DNA of 64,000 bases from Opitutaceae bacterium (GTDB lineage Bacteria > Verrucomicrobiota > Verrucomicrobiia > Opitutales > Opitutaceae). Shown piece by piece: positions 26,151 to 34,847 of this stretch; the first letter of the stretch is position 1; every line of letters begins with the position of its first letter. The notes beneath the pieces were generated by a model. It ran no database searches. It worked only from the letters and a program-made list of their open reading frames with translations, and had not been told where the DNA came from. A program made the position numbers and the translations under genes. Location: positions 1,488,001 through 1,552,000 of the forward strand of contig JAIXWY010000011.1 of assembly GCA_027490995.1 (NCBI GenBank), given 5' to 3'.

Positions 26151-27842
26151 ATGCGAGGTCCCTGCCCAACCCGTTCGTCCCGCCGCCAGGTCACGCCCCC
26201 CCGCGCCGGGAGCCTGGTCGCGACCGCCCTTCTCGGCCTCGCCGTCCTGCTCGGTTTTTCCGGCTGCGGGCGACGCGAGACGCGGGTCGACGAAGGACGC
26301 CGCACAGGCACGCTCCACCTCGCGATCAGCGCCGAACCGAGGGATCTCGATCCACAGGTGCTCGTCGCGTTCAACGACATGACCGTCGTGCTCGCGCTGT
26401 TCGAGGGTCTGACGGCCATCGACGAGGCCACGTCTCAACCGATCGGCGCCGCGGCGGAACGGTGGGAGTCGTCCGCGGACGGCCTCACCTGGACGTTCCA
26501 TCTCCGGCCGGACTTGCGCTGGTCCGACGGCGCGCCCCTCACGGCGGACGATTTCGCGTTCTCTCTCCGGCGGGTGCTTTCCCCGAAGCTCGGATCTGAA
26601 TACGCGTACATCCTGTTTCCGATCGCGGGCGCCGAGGACTTCAATGCGGGTCGCACCCGTGATCCGAAGACGCTCGGAATCGAGGCTCGCGACCCGCGGA
26701 CCCTCGTCCTGCGGCTGGCCCAGCCCACCCCCGCCCTGCCCGCGATTCTCGCCCTGCCCACCGCCTTCCCGGTCCCGTCACACGTCATCACCCGCCTCGG
26801 CGGCGCCGATGACCGCTCGAACCGCTGGACCCTGCCGCAGCACCTGGTCGGCAACGGTCCGTTCCGCCTGACCGAGTGGACGCCAAATCAGCGGATCATC
26901 ACGGTCCGGAATCCGCACGCTCGCGCGGACCTCGTCCCGCGCCTCGAATCGGTGGTCTTCTATCCGTACGAGAGCGCGACCGCCCAAGAGGCGGCGTTCC
27001 GCGCCGGCCAGATTCATCTGACCAGCGAGGTCCCGCTCTCCAAACTCGCGGCGTATCGACAAGGCCCGGACGCGGCGCAGCTGCGCTCCGATCCTTTCCT
27101 CGAAACTGCCTTCCTGCGCCTCAATCTCGCCCGGCCGCCCCTCGGCGATGTCCGGGTCCGCCGCGCCCTCGCCCACGCGCTGGACCGCACGGCGCTCGTG
27201 ACGCGCGTGGCTCTCGCCGGCCAGACACCCGCACACACGCTCACACCGCCCGGCACGGGCGGGTACACGGCCGGACCGGGGATCCCGGACTCGTTCGACG
27301 AGGCGCGCCGTCTCCTCGCCGACGCCGGATTTCCCGGCGGCCAGGGGTTTCCCCGACTGGAAATCATGAGCTTCACCAATGAGCTCAACCAGCGCATGCT
27401 TGAGGCGATCCAACAAATGTGGCGGCGCGAGTTGGGTATCGAGGTTACCCTCGCCCTGAAAGAACAGCGGGTGTGGCTCGATGATGAGCGCCAGCGCAAC
27501 TACGCAATCTCGGCCGCCCGCTGGATCGGGGACTACGTCGACCCCAGCACGTTCCTTGAAGTCTTCCTCGCGAACAGCGGGAACAACGCCACCGGCTGGG
27601 CTAACCCCGCCTACGACCGTCTCGTGCGCGCCGCCGCCGCGGAGGCCGACGCCAGCAAGCGCAACACGCTCTACCGGGAGGCTGAGACGATCCTGCTGGA
27701 CGAGGCTCCAATCGTGCCCGTTTACCACGGCACGCGGACGTTTCTGATCCACGCGGACGTCGAGGGCTGGACGCCCGCGCTCCTCGGTTTCCATCGTTAC
27801 CACACGATCAACCTCCGATCCTCCGACTCCGCTCCCCGTTGA
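26151..27842 (+). CDS. oligopeptide ABC transporter substrate-binding lipoprotein
   Basis: This 563-residue solute-binding protein of the OppA/SBP-bac-5 family has a lipoprotein signal ending in FSGC (Cys39). LHLAISAEPRDLDPQV and FEGLTAIDEATSQPIGAAAERWE open the first lobe, and WTFHLRPDLRWSDGAPLTADDF is the family's most conserved block. The protein is full length. No permease or ATPase genes lie nearby, so it is an orphan binding protein, or its membrane partners are elsewhere. OppA-type proteins deliver di- to oligopeptides or murein peptides. The next gene starts 23 bases after its stop and may be cotranscribed. Confidence 0.88.
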   Translation: MRGPCPTRSSRRQVTPPRAGSLVATALLGLAVLLGFSGCGRRETRVDEGRRTGTLHLAISAEPRDLDPQVLVAFNDMTVVLALFEGLTAIDEATSQPIGAAAERWESSADGLTWTFHLRPDLRWSDGAPLTADDFAFSLRRVLSPKLGSEYAYILFPIAGAEDFNAGRTRDPKTLGIEARDPRTLVLRLAQPTPALPAILALPTAFPVPSHVITRLGGADDRSNRWTLPQHLVGNGPFRLTEWTPNQRIITVRNPHARADLVPRLESVVFYPYESATAQEAAFRAGQIHLTSEVPLSKLAAYRQGPDAAQLRSDPFLETAFLRLNLARPPLGDVRVRRALAHALDRTALVTRVALAGQTPAHTLTPPGTGGYTAGPGIPDSFDEARRLLADAGFPGGQGFPRLEIMSFTNELNQRMLEAIQQMWRRELGIEVTLALKEQRVWLDDERQRNYAISAARWIGDYVDPSTFLEVFLANSGNNATGWANPAYDRLVRAAAAEADASKRNTLYREAETILLDEAPIVPVYHGTRTFLIHADVEGWTPALLGFHRYHTINLRSSDSAPR

Positions 27843-27865
27843 GTGGCCCGATCTCCCTTCCTCCG

Positions 27866-28405
27866 ATGTCACGTCCCCCCGCTCCCGCCCATGCCCTGCG
27901 CACCCGGCTCCACCGGCATCTGCGCCCCGCCCTGCTGGGACTCGCCGGTCTATGGCTGCTCGCGCTGAGTCCCGTTCTGGCCGCCGCGGCCGCGAACGAG
28001 TCGGCTGGCATCGTCCGCATCTGGCCGGGCTACCGCACGGCGGATTCGTTCACGACCGTCGGTGAATTGTTCGGCGGGGACGAACGCCGGGGCGGGCGGA
28101 TCGTCCGGCGCACCCAGCCCAACTCCCGCGAAGGCTTCTACTTCCTCACCCGCCTCCGCCTCGCCGAAACCCTGCCGGCCGCGGAGGTCCGTCTCGAATT
28201 GGTGCTGCCAGCGAGTCCCAACGTGGTCACCCACCGCTTCCCGATCGATCTCCCCGCCGGCGAACCGGTGCTGCACCTCGGCGTCACCGGCACCGACTGG
28301 CCGGACGCCGAGAGTCGTCCCGTCGCGTGGCGCCTGCGCGTCCACGCCACAGCCTCCAGCCCACCGCTGCTTTCGCAGCAGAGCGCGCTGTGGACCGCAC
28401 CCTGA
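27866..28405 (+). CDS. exported hypothetical protein
   Basis: This 179-residue protein has an N-terminal signal (hydrophobic stretch LLGLAGLWLLALSPVLAAAAA). The mature part is a single predicted beta-rich domain with IVRIWPGYRTADSFTTVGELFGG, GFYFLTRLRL, and RLELVLPASPNVVTHRFPIDLPAG. The family is not one I recognise. The ATG at 27866 was preferred over a TTG overlapping the upstream stop. It lies directly behind the oligopeptide-binding lipoprotein gene, with a pyrimidine-rich leader, and may belong to the same transcript. Confidence 0.65.
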   Translation: MSRPPAPAHALRTRLHRHLRPALLGLAGLWLLALSPVLAAAAANESAGIVRIWPGYRTADSFTTVGELFGGDERRGGRIVRRTQPNSREGFYFLTRLRLAETLPAAEVRLELVLPASPNVVTHRFPIDLPAGEPVLHLGVTGTDWPDAESRPVAWRLRVHATASSPPLLSQQSALWTAP

Positions 28406-28551
28406 CAGAGTCGCGGCCCGCAGGGGCCTACCCTCGCGCCGGGGTGCGTCATTTACACCAGCACGACGGTTGTTAATGTGCGGAAATCCCGCCTCGGTGG
28501 TCCCGTGGTTTTCACTCGTCCGCCGATCGGCGCTGCCCTACGAATCGCGCC

Positions 28552-30078
28552 ATGGACGGAATCTCATTGCTCGTGGGCGTTGCGATCGGCGGGGTGCTCG
28601 GGTCCGCCGCGGCGGCGCTGATCTTCCTCCTGCGGGCGCGCGGCACCGCGCAGACCCTCGCGACGGCGCAGCTGACGCAACAGGATTTGGAGACGCAGCG
28701 CATCGAAGTGAAACGCCTCAGCGACGCGTTGCGCACTTCCGAGACAGATGCCGCCACGGCGAAGGCGTCGCTGGAGGGCGCGAGGGAACGCGTGACAAAT
28801 CTGGAGAAGGAGGTCCGGGAAGAGCGCAGGAAAGCCGACCAGTTCTCGGAGCAACTCGCCGCCGCGAACACCGCGCTCGGGGAGGAAAAGACCCGCGGCA
28901 AAGAGCGCGAGGAGTCCAACCGCCAGGTCCTGGCGGAGCGCGAGAAATCGATCACTGAGCTGAAAGCTTCCATCGAGCAGTCGAAGGTCGCCCTGACCGA
29001 GACCTTCAAGGCGACCGGGGCCGACGTCCTGAAGCTCACGGCCGAATCGCTGCTTAAACAGGCAAAGGATCAATTCGAGGGACAGCACAAGCTCTCCCAG
29101 CAGGATCTCGAGGCACGCCAGAAGGCCATCGATACCGCCCTCGTCCCGCTGCGCGAGCAACTGGAGAAAAACGAGAAACTGACGAAGGATCTCGGAGAAA
29201 AGCGCGAGGGCGACGTCAAGATGTTGGGCGAGCAACTCAAGCAGATCGCCGACCTCCAGCAAAAGGCATCGGCCGCCGCGCAGACCCTGTCCGGCGCCCT
29301 GCGCGACAACCGGCAGCGGGGCCGCTGGGGCGAAGTCTCGCTTCGCAACATCGCCGAGTTGGCTGGCCTCGTCGACAACGTGGACTTCTCCGAGCAATCA
29401 AGTGTGCAGAGTGGCGAGGGCGAACGCCTGCGGCCCGACATGACGGTGCGCCTCCCCGGCGGGCGCTTTGTGCCGATCGACGCGAAGGTGCCGATGAGCG
29501 CCTACCTCGACTCCCTCGACCCGGCGCTCTCCGATGCGGAGCGGGCGGACCGGCGCTGGAAGCACGCCCAAGCGCTGCGCACGCACGTGCGCGCCCTGGC
29601 CTCGCGCGAGTACGCCGACGCTCTCGGCGAGGGGGTCGAGATCACCGTGCTCTTCGTGCCGCTGGAGAGCGGCCTCATTGCGGCCCTTGAGGAGGACGGC
29701 AAGCTCTACGAAGAAGCGCTCGATCAAAAGGTCATCATCACCACCGCTTCGACGCTCCTCGCGCTGCTCCGCACCTGCGCGCTGCAGTGGCAGCAGGCCA
29801 AGCTCAACGAGAACGCCCGCCGGATCGGCGAGAGCGCGAAGGAACTTCTCGACCGTATTCTGAAGTTTGCGGAGCACCTCGAGAAGGTCGGCAAGGGCCT
29901 CGAGGCCGCCACCAAGGGATACAATGGAGCGGTCGGTTCGTTCAACTCCCGCCTCGTGCCCGGCGCGCGGGAGACTGCTGACCTCGCGGGCGACGTCACG
30001 CATGTCCCAGAGGAATTGGAGCCCGTGAACACCGCCCTCCGTGAAGTCAGCCCACGCGCCCTGCCACCCGCTAGCTGA
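28552..30078 (+). CDS. rmuC: RmuC family DNA recombination protein
   Basis: This 508-residue protein begins with a membrane helix (residues 1-26) followed by a long coiled coil (about 30-230). The RmuC domain then starts at QRGRWGEVSLRNIAELAGL, and later blocks include FVPIDAKVPMSAYLDSLD, VEITVLFVPLESGLIAAL and the LLALLRTCALQWQQ segment. RmuC is thought to be a membrane-tethered nuclease-like protein that limits DNA inversions at short repeats. The ATG at 28552 places the helix at the extreme N terminus, as expected. A 9-bp hairpin follows the stop codon. Confidence 0.92.
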   Translation: MDGISLLVGVAIGGVLGSAAAALIFLLRARGTAQTLATAQLTQQDLETQRIEVKRLSDALRTSETDAATAKASLEGARERVTNLEKEVREERRKADQFSEQLAAANTALGEEKTRGKEREESNRQVLAEREKSITELKASIEQSKVALTETFKATGADVLKLTAESLLKQAKDQFEGQHKLSQQDLEARQKAIDTALVPLREQLEKNEKLTKDLGEKREGDVKMLGEQLKQIADLQQKASAAAQTLSGALRDNRQRGRWGEVSLRNIAELAGLVDNVDFSEQSSVQSGEGERLRPDMTVRLPGGRFVPIDAKVPMSAYLDSLDPALSDAERADRRWKHAQALRTHVRALASREYADALGEGVEITVLFVPLESGLIAALEEDGKLYEEALDQKVIITTASTLLALLRTCALQWQQAKLNENARRIGESAKELLDRILKFAEHLEKVGKGLEAATKGYNGAVGSFNSRLVPGARETADLAGDVTHVPEELEPVNTALREVSPRALPPAS

Positions 30079-30091
30079 GCTTCCGCGCCAT

Positions 30092-30117
30092 TTCCCGCCG
30101 CCCTGCGCCGGCGGGAA
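30092..30117 (+). terminator. 9-bp hairpin after rmuC
   Basis: TTCCCGCCG and CGGCGGGAA pair perfectly across an 8-base loop, 13 bases after the rmuC stop codon. No T-run follows. It is a strong stem and a good transcription-end candidate. Confidence 0.5.
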
Positions 30118-30175
30118 CCTGACCTGCGGTCCGATTCATGGCTTGCACGCCTGATCGGCGGTGGTAATCGGGGCC

Positions 30176-31144
30176 ATGGCCTCGCCGTCAGATCATTCGC
30201 ATCCACCCCGAAGGGAGCCCGCCTCGGATGCGGACCGCTCCCCGACGCACCCCGGGGCCGCCAGCGCCGGCGACTGGACTCCGTTTCCTGCGTCGTTCGC
30301 GCCCGACGACCGGACCCTCACGGAAATCCTCGATGGCGGGCAGGCCTTTCGCTGGCGATGTTCGCGCGACACTCACGGGGCCGGGCGCTGGACGGGCATC
30401 TGGGCGGATCTCGTCGTAGAGGTCGAACGCTCTTCCGATGGACGTCTCGGCTGGCGCTCGCTCAACCTCTCCTCGCGCGACGCGGCTCCGCGACTCGCGC
30501 ATTACTTTGCCCTTGAGACACCGTGGGCCGCGATCACGGATGCCCTGCCGTGGCGCAGCGATGCCCACCTCGAGCGGACCGTGACGGCGTTCCCCGGGCT
30601 GCGCCTGCTCCGCCAGCCGTTCGGTGAGACGCTGCTGGGGTTTCTGTGCAGCGCGACCAAGCAGATCGTCCAGATCAAGCAAATGCTCGCCCTCGTGGCC
30701 GAGCGGCACGGCACCGCGATCGCGCCGGGCGTGCACCGCCTGCCGACGTGGGCGGAGTTGGCGACGGTCTCCGAGGCCGACCTGCGACGCTGCCAACTAG
30801 GCTTCCGTGCCCGCTACGTCCACGCCACCGCCCAGCAGCTCGCCGCAGAGCCGGGCTGGCTCGAGGCCACGGAGGCCGCGCCGTACGCCGAAGCGCACGA
30901 GCGGCTCTGCTCACTCCCGGGAGTCGGCGAGAAGGTCGCCGACTGCGTCCTGCTCTTCGGCGCCGGAAAGCTCGAGGCCTTCCCCGTCGATGTGTGGATC
31001 GCGCGCACGCTTGAGGAACGCTACGACTTGCGCGACTGGAAGCTGCCCGCACTCGCCCGCTTCGGCCGCGTCCACTTCGGCCCGGCCGCCGGCTTTGCGC
31101 AGCAGTTTCTCTTCGCCTGGGAACGCCGCGCCGCCGGTCGCTGA
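30176..31144 (+). CDS. 8-oxoguanine DNA glycosylase, OGG1 type
   Basis: This 322-residue base-excision-repair enzyme removes 8-oxoguanine from DNA. The N-terminal domain has TLTEILDGGQAFRW, the OGG1 element that recognises the damaged base. FLCSATKQIVQIKQML follows where OGG1 carries its conserved CSxNN region. The helix-hairpin-helix is LPGVGEKVADCVLLF with catalytic Lys253, and the essential Asp272 lies in PVDVWIART. The first 35 residues are Pro/Ser-rich and probably disordered. A GTG 15 bases upstream is an alternative start. The gene sits between the rmuC hairpin and the VOC gene, with which it converges. Confidence 0.92.
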   Translation: MASPSDHSHPPRREPASDADRSPTHPGAASAGDWTPFPASFAPDDRTLTEILDGGQAFRWRCSRDTHGAGRWTGIWADLVVEVERSSDGRLGWRSLNLSSRDAAPRLAHYFALETPWAAITDALPWRSDAHLERTVTAFPGLRLLRQPFGETLLGFLCSATKQIVQIKQMLALVAERHGTAIAPGVHRLPTWAELATVSEADLRRCQLGFRARYVHATAQQLAAEPGWLEATEAAPYAEAHERLCSLPGVGEKVADCVLLFGAGKLEAFPVDVWIARTLEERYDLRDWKLPALARFGRVHFGPAAGFAQQFLFAWERRAAGR

Positions 31145-31182
31145 GCGCGGCCACCGGCCCAGCCGCGTCCGACCCGTCGGCC

Positions 31183-31569
31183 CTACCGCGCGCGCTGGAT
31201 CAGCTCGACCTCGTAGCCCTCGGGGGCGTCGATAAAGCCGATCATCGAGCCGCTGCTCGTCTTCGTCGGACCATCGCTGAAGGGATGCCCCTTGGCGGCG
31301 GACTCACGCGCGAACGCTTCGAGATCGTCGACCTCAAAGGCCAGGTGCATGAGGTCGGGCTGCACCACGACTGCGGGAGCGCCCGCGGGCATCTGGCACA
31401 GTTCAATCTCTGCCTCGCTGTTCGGAGACTGAAGGAACACCAACTGCGCCCCGCGCGGGGAGGTGTGCCGCCGCGAGACCTTCAGGCCGATGACCTGCTC
31501 GTAGAAACGCACGCTCCGTTCAATGTCGTTCACGCGCATCCGCGTGTGGAGAAGTTTTTTGACGCCCAT
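31183..31569 (-). CDS. VOC family protein (glyoxalase-like)
   Basis: This 128-residue single-domain protein has the full vicinal-oxygen-chelate fold. The opening LHTRMRVNDIERSVRFY has the first metal-ligand His, HLAFEVDDLEAFARE supplies the second, and GYEVELIQ near the end has the usual Glu. It resembles lactoylglutathione lyases and methylmalonyl-CoA epimerases in length, but substrate identity cannot be read from the sequence. There is no signal peptide. It sits downstream (on the opposite strand) of the glycosylase gene. Confidence 0.82.
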   Translation of the reverse strand: MGVKKLLHTRMRVNDIERSVRFYEQVIGLKVSRRHTSPRGAQLVFLQSPNSEAEIELCQMPAGAPAVVVQPDLMHLAFEVDDLEAFARESAAKGHPFSDGPTKTSSGSMIGFIDAPEGYEVELIQRAR

Positions 31570-31645
31570 GCGCCTGACTGTGGCGTCACCATCGCCCGCC
31601 GCAAGCCCGGGCGCGCTCCAGCCGCCCGCGCGGCCGCGATCCGGA

Positions 31646-33091
31646 TCACGGGCCCGCCCGCGGAAGGACCGCCAGCGATCGGGCCGTGAGCAACGCGAAT
31701 TGTCCTCCGTTGCGCCGAGCCAGCGCGGTGAGATGCTCCACCGGATCGCGAGGCTGCTCGTTCGGGCCGACGAAGAGCAACGTATGCACCGCAGCCCGCT
31801 CGCGGAGCAAGGCCGCCTGCAGCCGCGCGACGTGCGTCAGCACTTCGGCGAAGGGCACTTTCTCGTGCGGGCTCACCCCAAGCTCCCAGATCGGCTCACC
31901 CCGCGCATCGGTCCACCCTTCCGTATCCAACACCAGCGTGAAACCTGCCCGCCGGAGTTCCTCCTGAAAGTCCGGTTGGAAGACTCGCTTGGTGTCGCTG
32001 ACGATGAAGGGCGGCTTACCCTGCGCGACGCGCTGGCGGTTGATGTCCTCCAACGCGCGCCGTGCCTTCGCAAGCGCCGCCCGCCGCCGTTCACCAACGG
32101 TTTCAGGGTCGATGCCACCGCGCCGCAGACGCTCCTTTTCGAGGTCATTGCGCCGCTCCAGCGTTTCCCGCCGCTCGTCACTGCGGCGCCGCAACGCCGT
32201 GGCCGCACTGCCCGTGACCAAGAACAACGTGTCCGGCTCAAGTTCCAACGCCGCCCGCAGGGCCCGCAGCCAAGGCGGAGGCAACAACGTCCCGTCCAGA
32301 CCCGCGCTCGGCAACTCACGCTCGCGCCACCCGAGGTACGCTCCCGCTGATCGGGTACCGAGCTGATCCGGACGGGCATTGACGGTTCCAATCCACGCAA
32401 CCAGCGCCTCCTTCCGCGCCGCCGTCGCGGGGGTGAGTTCAGCCGCGAAACGGTTCACGTCGCCTGCCGCACCCCCGAACAGCACCACGCCGAAACGCGC
32501 AGTGGGCGGCAACTGCGTGACCAGCCGGGCAATCTCGCCACGAATCACCGCGAAGGCCTCAAAGCCGCCTTTGCGAATGTCCATGAGGTCGCGGCTGACA
32601 TCGACCACGAACACCACACGGCTCACCCGGGGGGCCGTCAGTCCCAGAAACGTCAGCGACATCAGTCCCCGACCGCCCGCGCCCGACGTGCCGAGGGCCG
32701 TCGCCAGCCCGGCACCCGCCCCGATCCCGAGCGCCGCACCGTTGACTCCGGTTCCTAACAAGCTCCCACCGAGGCCCGCCGGCACCGCCGGTTCGGGTAG
32801 CGCGAACGCTGCCACCGAGGCCGCCGAGGTGATCCGCGCAAGACTAGGATGCGATGCGGCCGCCGCCGCACCGGACGCCCGACGCGCGATCTGGACCCGG
32901 TGCTCCGCCGGTCGGGGCGGGGGCGTCGCCGCCGCCGCAAACGCCGGACGGCGGACCGCGGTGACTTCGCGGACGACGTAGACGCCCGCCAGCCCCAGGA
33001 CCAACGCATGCACCGCCACGCTGACGAGCACGGGAAGGCCGACCCGCCAACGGAAACGCCGGCGCCCGACAACGGTCGGTGAAGGGCTCAT
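31646..33091 (-). CDS. membrane-anchored von Willebrand A-like protein in Exb/Tol-like operon
   Basis: This 481-residue protein has a short cytoplasmic N terminus, one membrane helix (about 20-40), then a long Ala/Pro/Gly-rich linker (50-150), the layout of TonB or TolA. At 156 begins a VWA-like domain with VVFVVDVSRDLMD. The MIDAS motif DxSxS is altered to DVSRD (164-168), so metal binding is uncertain. Later come FGVVLFGGAAG and a charged helical insert near 320-365 (RRRSDERRETLERRNDLEKERLRR), then GFTLVLDTEGW. It is the last gene of the operon, overlapping the upstream ExbD-like gene in ATGA, and has a strong ribosome-binding site. It probably is the envelope-facing partner of the ExbB/ExbD motor. 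Confidence 0.72.
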   Translation of the reverse strand: MSPSPTVVGRRRFRWRVGLPVLVSVAVHALVLGLAGVYVVREVTAVRRPAFAAAATPPPRPAEHRVQIARRASGAAAAASHPSLARITSAASVAAFALPEPAVPAGLGGSLLGTGVNGAALGIGAGAGLATALGTSGAGGRGLMSLTFLGLTAPRVSRVVFVVDVSRDLMDIRKGGFEAFAVIRGEIARLVTQLPPTARFGVVLFGGAAGDVNRFAAELTPATAARKEALVAWIGTVNARPDQLGTRSAGAYLGWRERELPSAGLDGTLLPPPWLRALRAALELEPDTLFLVTGSAATALRRRSDERRETLERRNDLEKERLRRGGIDPETVGERRRAALAKARRALEDINRQRVAQGKPPFIVSDTKRVFQPDFQEELRRAGFTLVLDTEGWTDARGEPIWELGVSPHEKVPFAEVLTHVARLQAALLRERAAVHTLLFVGPNEQPRDPVEHLTALARRNGGQFALLTARSLAVLPRAGP

Positions 33092-33582
33092 TCCCGTTCC
33101 TCCTCCCCGGCAAGTGAGACACGCTGAATGCCCACCGCCGCCAACGCATCCAGCACGGCGATGGTGCGCTCGTAGCGCGACTCGGGATCGCTGGCGATCA
33201 CGACCGCCGGTCCCGCGCCGCCGTCGGGCCCCAGCACGGGGTACAGCGGATCCAGCACTCCGCGCAGTCGCGCGAGTAGCGCCCGGAGGCCGGGTAGGTC
33301 TGGGGAATCGGGACCGTCGCACGGCTCGTCGTTGAAGCGAATCTCACCCGCCGATCCCACGCTGACGACGTGTTCCTCGTCGGGCAGCGCCTTTCCTCCC
33401 GGCTGCGGCGGCCCGGGCAGACGCAGCGACAAGTCCCGCTCAACCCGAATCTGCGCCGCGAGCGCCATAAAGAATACCAGCACGACGAAGACGACGTCGA
33501 TCATGGGCGCGATCTGGAATCCCGGATCCCCGTCGCTGACCGCGCCGGGCCGCGCAGAGCGAGGGCGTCGGCGTCGCGTCAT
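33088..33582 (-). CDS. ExbD/TolR-like protein (second copy)
   Basis: This 164-residue protein has one membrane helix after a short basic N terminus; GFQIAPMIDVVFVVLVFFMAL holds the conserved Asp that carries protons in ExbD/TolR. The periplasmic domain has VVSVGSAGEIRFNDEPCDGPD and ends in ASDPESRYERTIAVLDALAAVGI, the normal TolR/ExbD signature. It overlaps both neighbours by four bases and is the second of two ExbD paralogues in the operon. The ATG at 33582 is the only start that puts the helix near the N terminus; the frame runs on upstream but over the first ExbD gene. Confidence 0.9.
   Translation of the reverse strand: MTRRRRPRSARPGAVSDGDPGFQIAPMIDVVFVVLVFFMALAAQIRVERDLSLRLPGPPQPGGKALPDEEHVVSVGSAGEIRFNDEPCDGPDSPDLPGLRALLARLRGVLDPLYPVLGPDGGAGPAVVIASDPESRYERTIAVLDALAAVGIQRVSLAGEEERE
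33099..33106 (-). promoter_or_regulatory. strong ribosome-binding site of the VWA-like gene
   Basis: GGAGGAGG lies 7 bases before the ATG at 33091, inside the end of the ExbD-like gene. It confirms this start and suggests independent reinitiation within the operon. Confidence 0.7.
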
Positions 33583-33995
33583 GAACGGAGGGCCGCAAAC
33601 GTGATTTCCGAGATTCCCGCGGCGGCAGCGGCGGCCACGACCGCTTGGATGTGGCGCACCGGCACCGCACCATCCCCCCGCACGAGAAGGCGCGCGTTCA
33701 CCCCACGGCGGCGGCGCTCCACAAGGATCGCAGTGAGCTGCGGCAGCGCGATCTCCTGTTCCTCGAAGCGGACAATCGCACGCGCCTGTTCCCATGCCAC
33801 GTTCACGACCCACCGCGTGAGTTCCTCCTCGCGCGGCGTCGCCGCCGGCGCCACGGGCAACGCGATCGATGGATCGTAGCGGGTCAGCGCAGTCGACGCG
33901 ATGCTCATGAAGAAGATCAGGAGCACGAGTAGTACGTCGATCATCGGGGCGATCTGGAATCCGGGGTCATCCCCCTCACCGACTGTGCCAGCCAT
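33579..33995 (-). CDS. ExbD/TolR-like protein (first copy)
   Basis: This 138-residue protein has one membrane helix with the proton-carrying Asp in GFQIAPMIDVLLVLLIFFM, matching its paralogue downstream. The periplasmic part includes WVVNVAWEQARAIVRFEEQEIALPQL and ends RHIQAVVAAAAAAGISEITFAA. It follows the ExbB-like gene by 9 bases and overlaps the second copy by four. ExbD-like proteins join ExbB/TolQ pentamers as dimers and drive the TonB or TolA partner with proton motive force; two different copies suggest a heterodimer. Confidence 0.9.
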   Translation of the reverse strand: MAGTVGEGDDPGFQIAPMIDVLLVLLIFFMSIASTALTRYDPSIALPVAPAATPREEELTRWVVNVAWEQARAIVRFEEQEIALPQLTAILVERRRRGVNARLLVRGDGAVPVRHIQAVVAAAAAAGISEITFAALRS

Positions 33996-33999
33996 GGTT

Positions 34000-34006
34000 C
34001 CTCCTC
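34000..34006 (-). promoter_or_regulatory. ribosome-binding site overlapping the ExbB-like stop codon
   Basis: GAGGAGG lies 4 bases before the ATG of the first ExbD-like gene and overlaps the last codon of the upstream gene, so termination and reinitiation are probably coupled. Confidence 0.7.
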
Positions 34007-34847
34007 AGGGGTTTGATCCGGCCAACTCTGTCGCGCGACCATCCGCGTCGACCGGAACGCACCGCTCCGCCCCGCGAAAGTCGAGGCCCACCCGGCTCGC
34101 GTAGGGGAATCCGCGGAAGAGTTCGTGAACTTCCTCCGCGACTGCACGCACGGCCAGCGTGACTCGGCTACGGAGCACGTAGTGGAGCACAAAAGCCGGA
34201 ATCGCGACGATCAGCCCACCCGCAGTCGCATGAAGTACGTGCCCGATCGCTCCAGAGAGGCGGGCCGGATCCGCCGCCCCGGGTTGTCCCATCGCCGCGA
34301 AGGCATCGATCATCCCGAGGACTGTGCCGGTGAGCCCGACCATCGGGGCAATCACGCCAATCACCGAGAGGTAAGCGATGCGCGACTGCAGCCTCGACTG
34401 CCCCGCCTCGAGGGCCACCGCGGCCGCGTCCTCGCTGGCCGTTCTTCCCTCCGAAGCGTGCCGCAGGGCGGCGGCCACGGCGGTCGCAAAGAGGCCGGGC
34501 CGCGGTGCACAGGCATCGTAGGCCGCCTGAAAGTCGCCGCGACGGAAGGCGGCTCGCACCGCCGCCAGCACCGCTCCGGGAAGAAGCTCTCGCCGTGCAC
34601 TACGCAGGTAGAGGTCAACCACGAGCCACACGATCAGGACCGAGCAGGCCACAAGGAACCAGATCGCGGGAAGGTTTAGTTCCTGCAGCAGGGTACGACC
34701 AGCCGCCGCCGGCTCCGGAGTCGCGGCCGTCGCAGCGAACCCGGCGCTGGGGAACGCCAGGGCGAGCCAGCGGTACGTCGGCCGCAATGAAGGCACGTCC
34801 GATCCGCGATCCCCGCTCAGGGGCATCTTCAACGATTTTGTATTCAT
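34005..34847 (-). CDS. MotA/TolQ/ExbB proton channel family protein
   Basis: This 280-residue protein has an ExbB/TolQ pattern: a signal-like hydrophobic stretch near residue 30 (shared by ExbB of many PVC bacteria), a membrane helix at about 61-80, a cytoplasmic loop with AVRAAFRRGDFQAAYDACAP, then two helices. VIGVIAPMVGLTGTVLGMI (163-181) is the most conserved block, and ATAGGLIVAIPAFVLHYVL forms the last helix. ExbB pentamers make the proton channel that powers TonB, TolA or related envelope machines. Its start overlaps the stop of the gene upstream in ATGA, and an ExbD-like gene follows. Confidence 0.9.
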   Translation of the reverse strand: MNTKSLKMPLSGDRGSDVPSLRPTYRWLALAFPSAGFAATAATPEPAAAGRTLLQELNLPAIWFLVACSVLIVWLVVDLYLRSARRELLPGAVLAAVRAAFRRGDFQAAYDACAPRPGLFATAVAAALRHASEGRTASEDAAAVALEAGQSRLQSRIAYLSVIGVIAPMVGLTGTVLGMIDAFAAMGQPGAADPARLSGAIGHVLHATAGGLIVAIPAFVLHYVLRSRVTLAVRAVAEEVHELFRGFPYASRVGLDFRGAERCVPVDADGRATELAGSNP

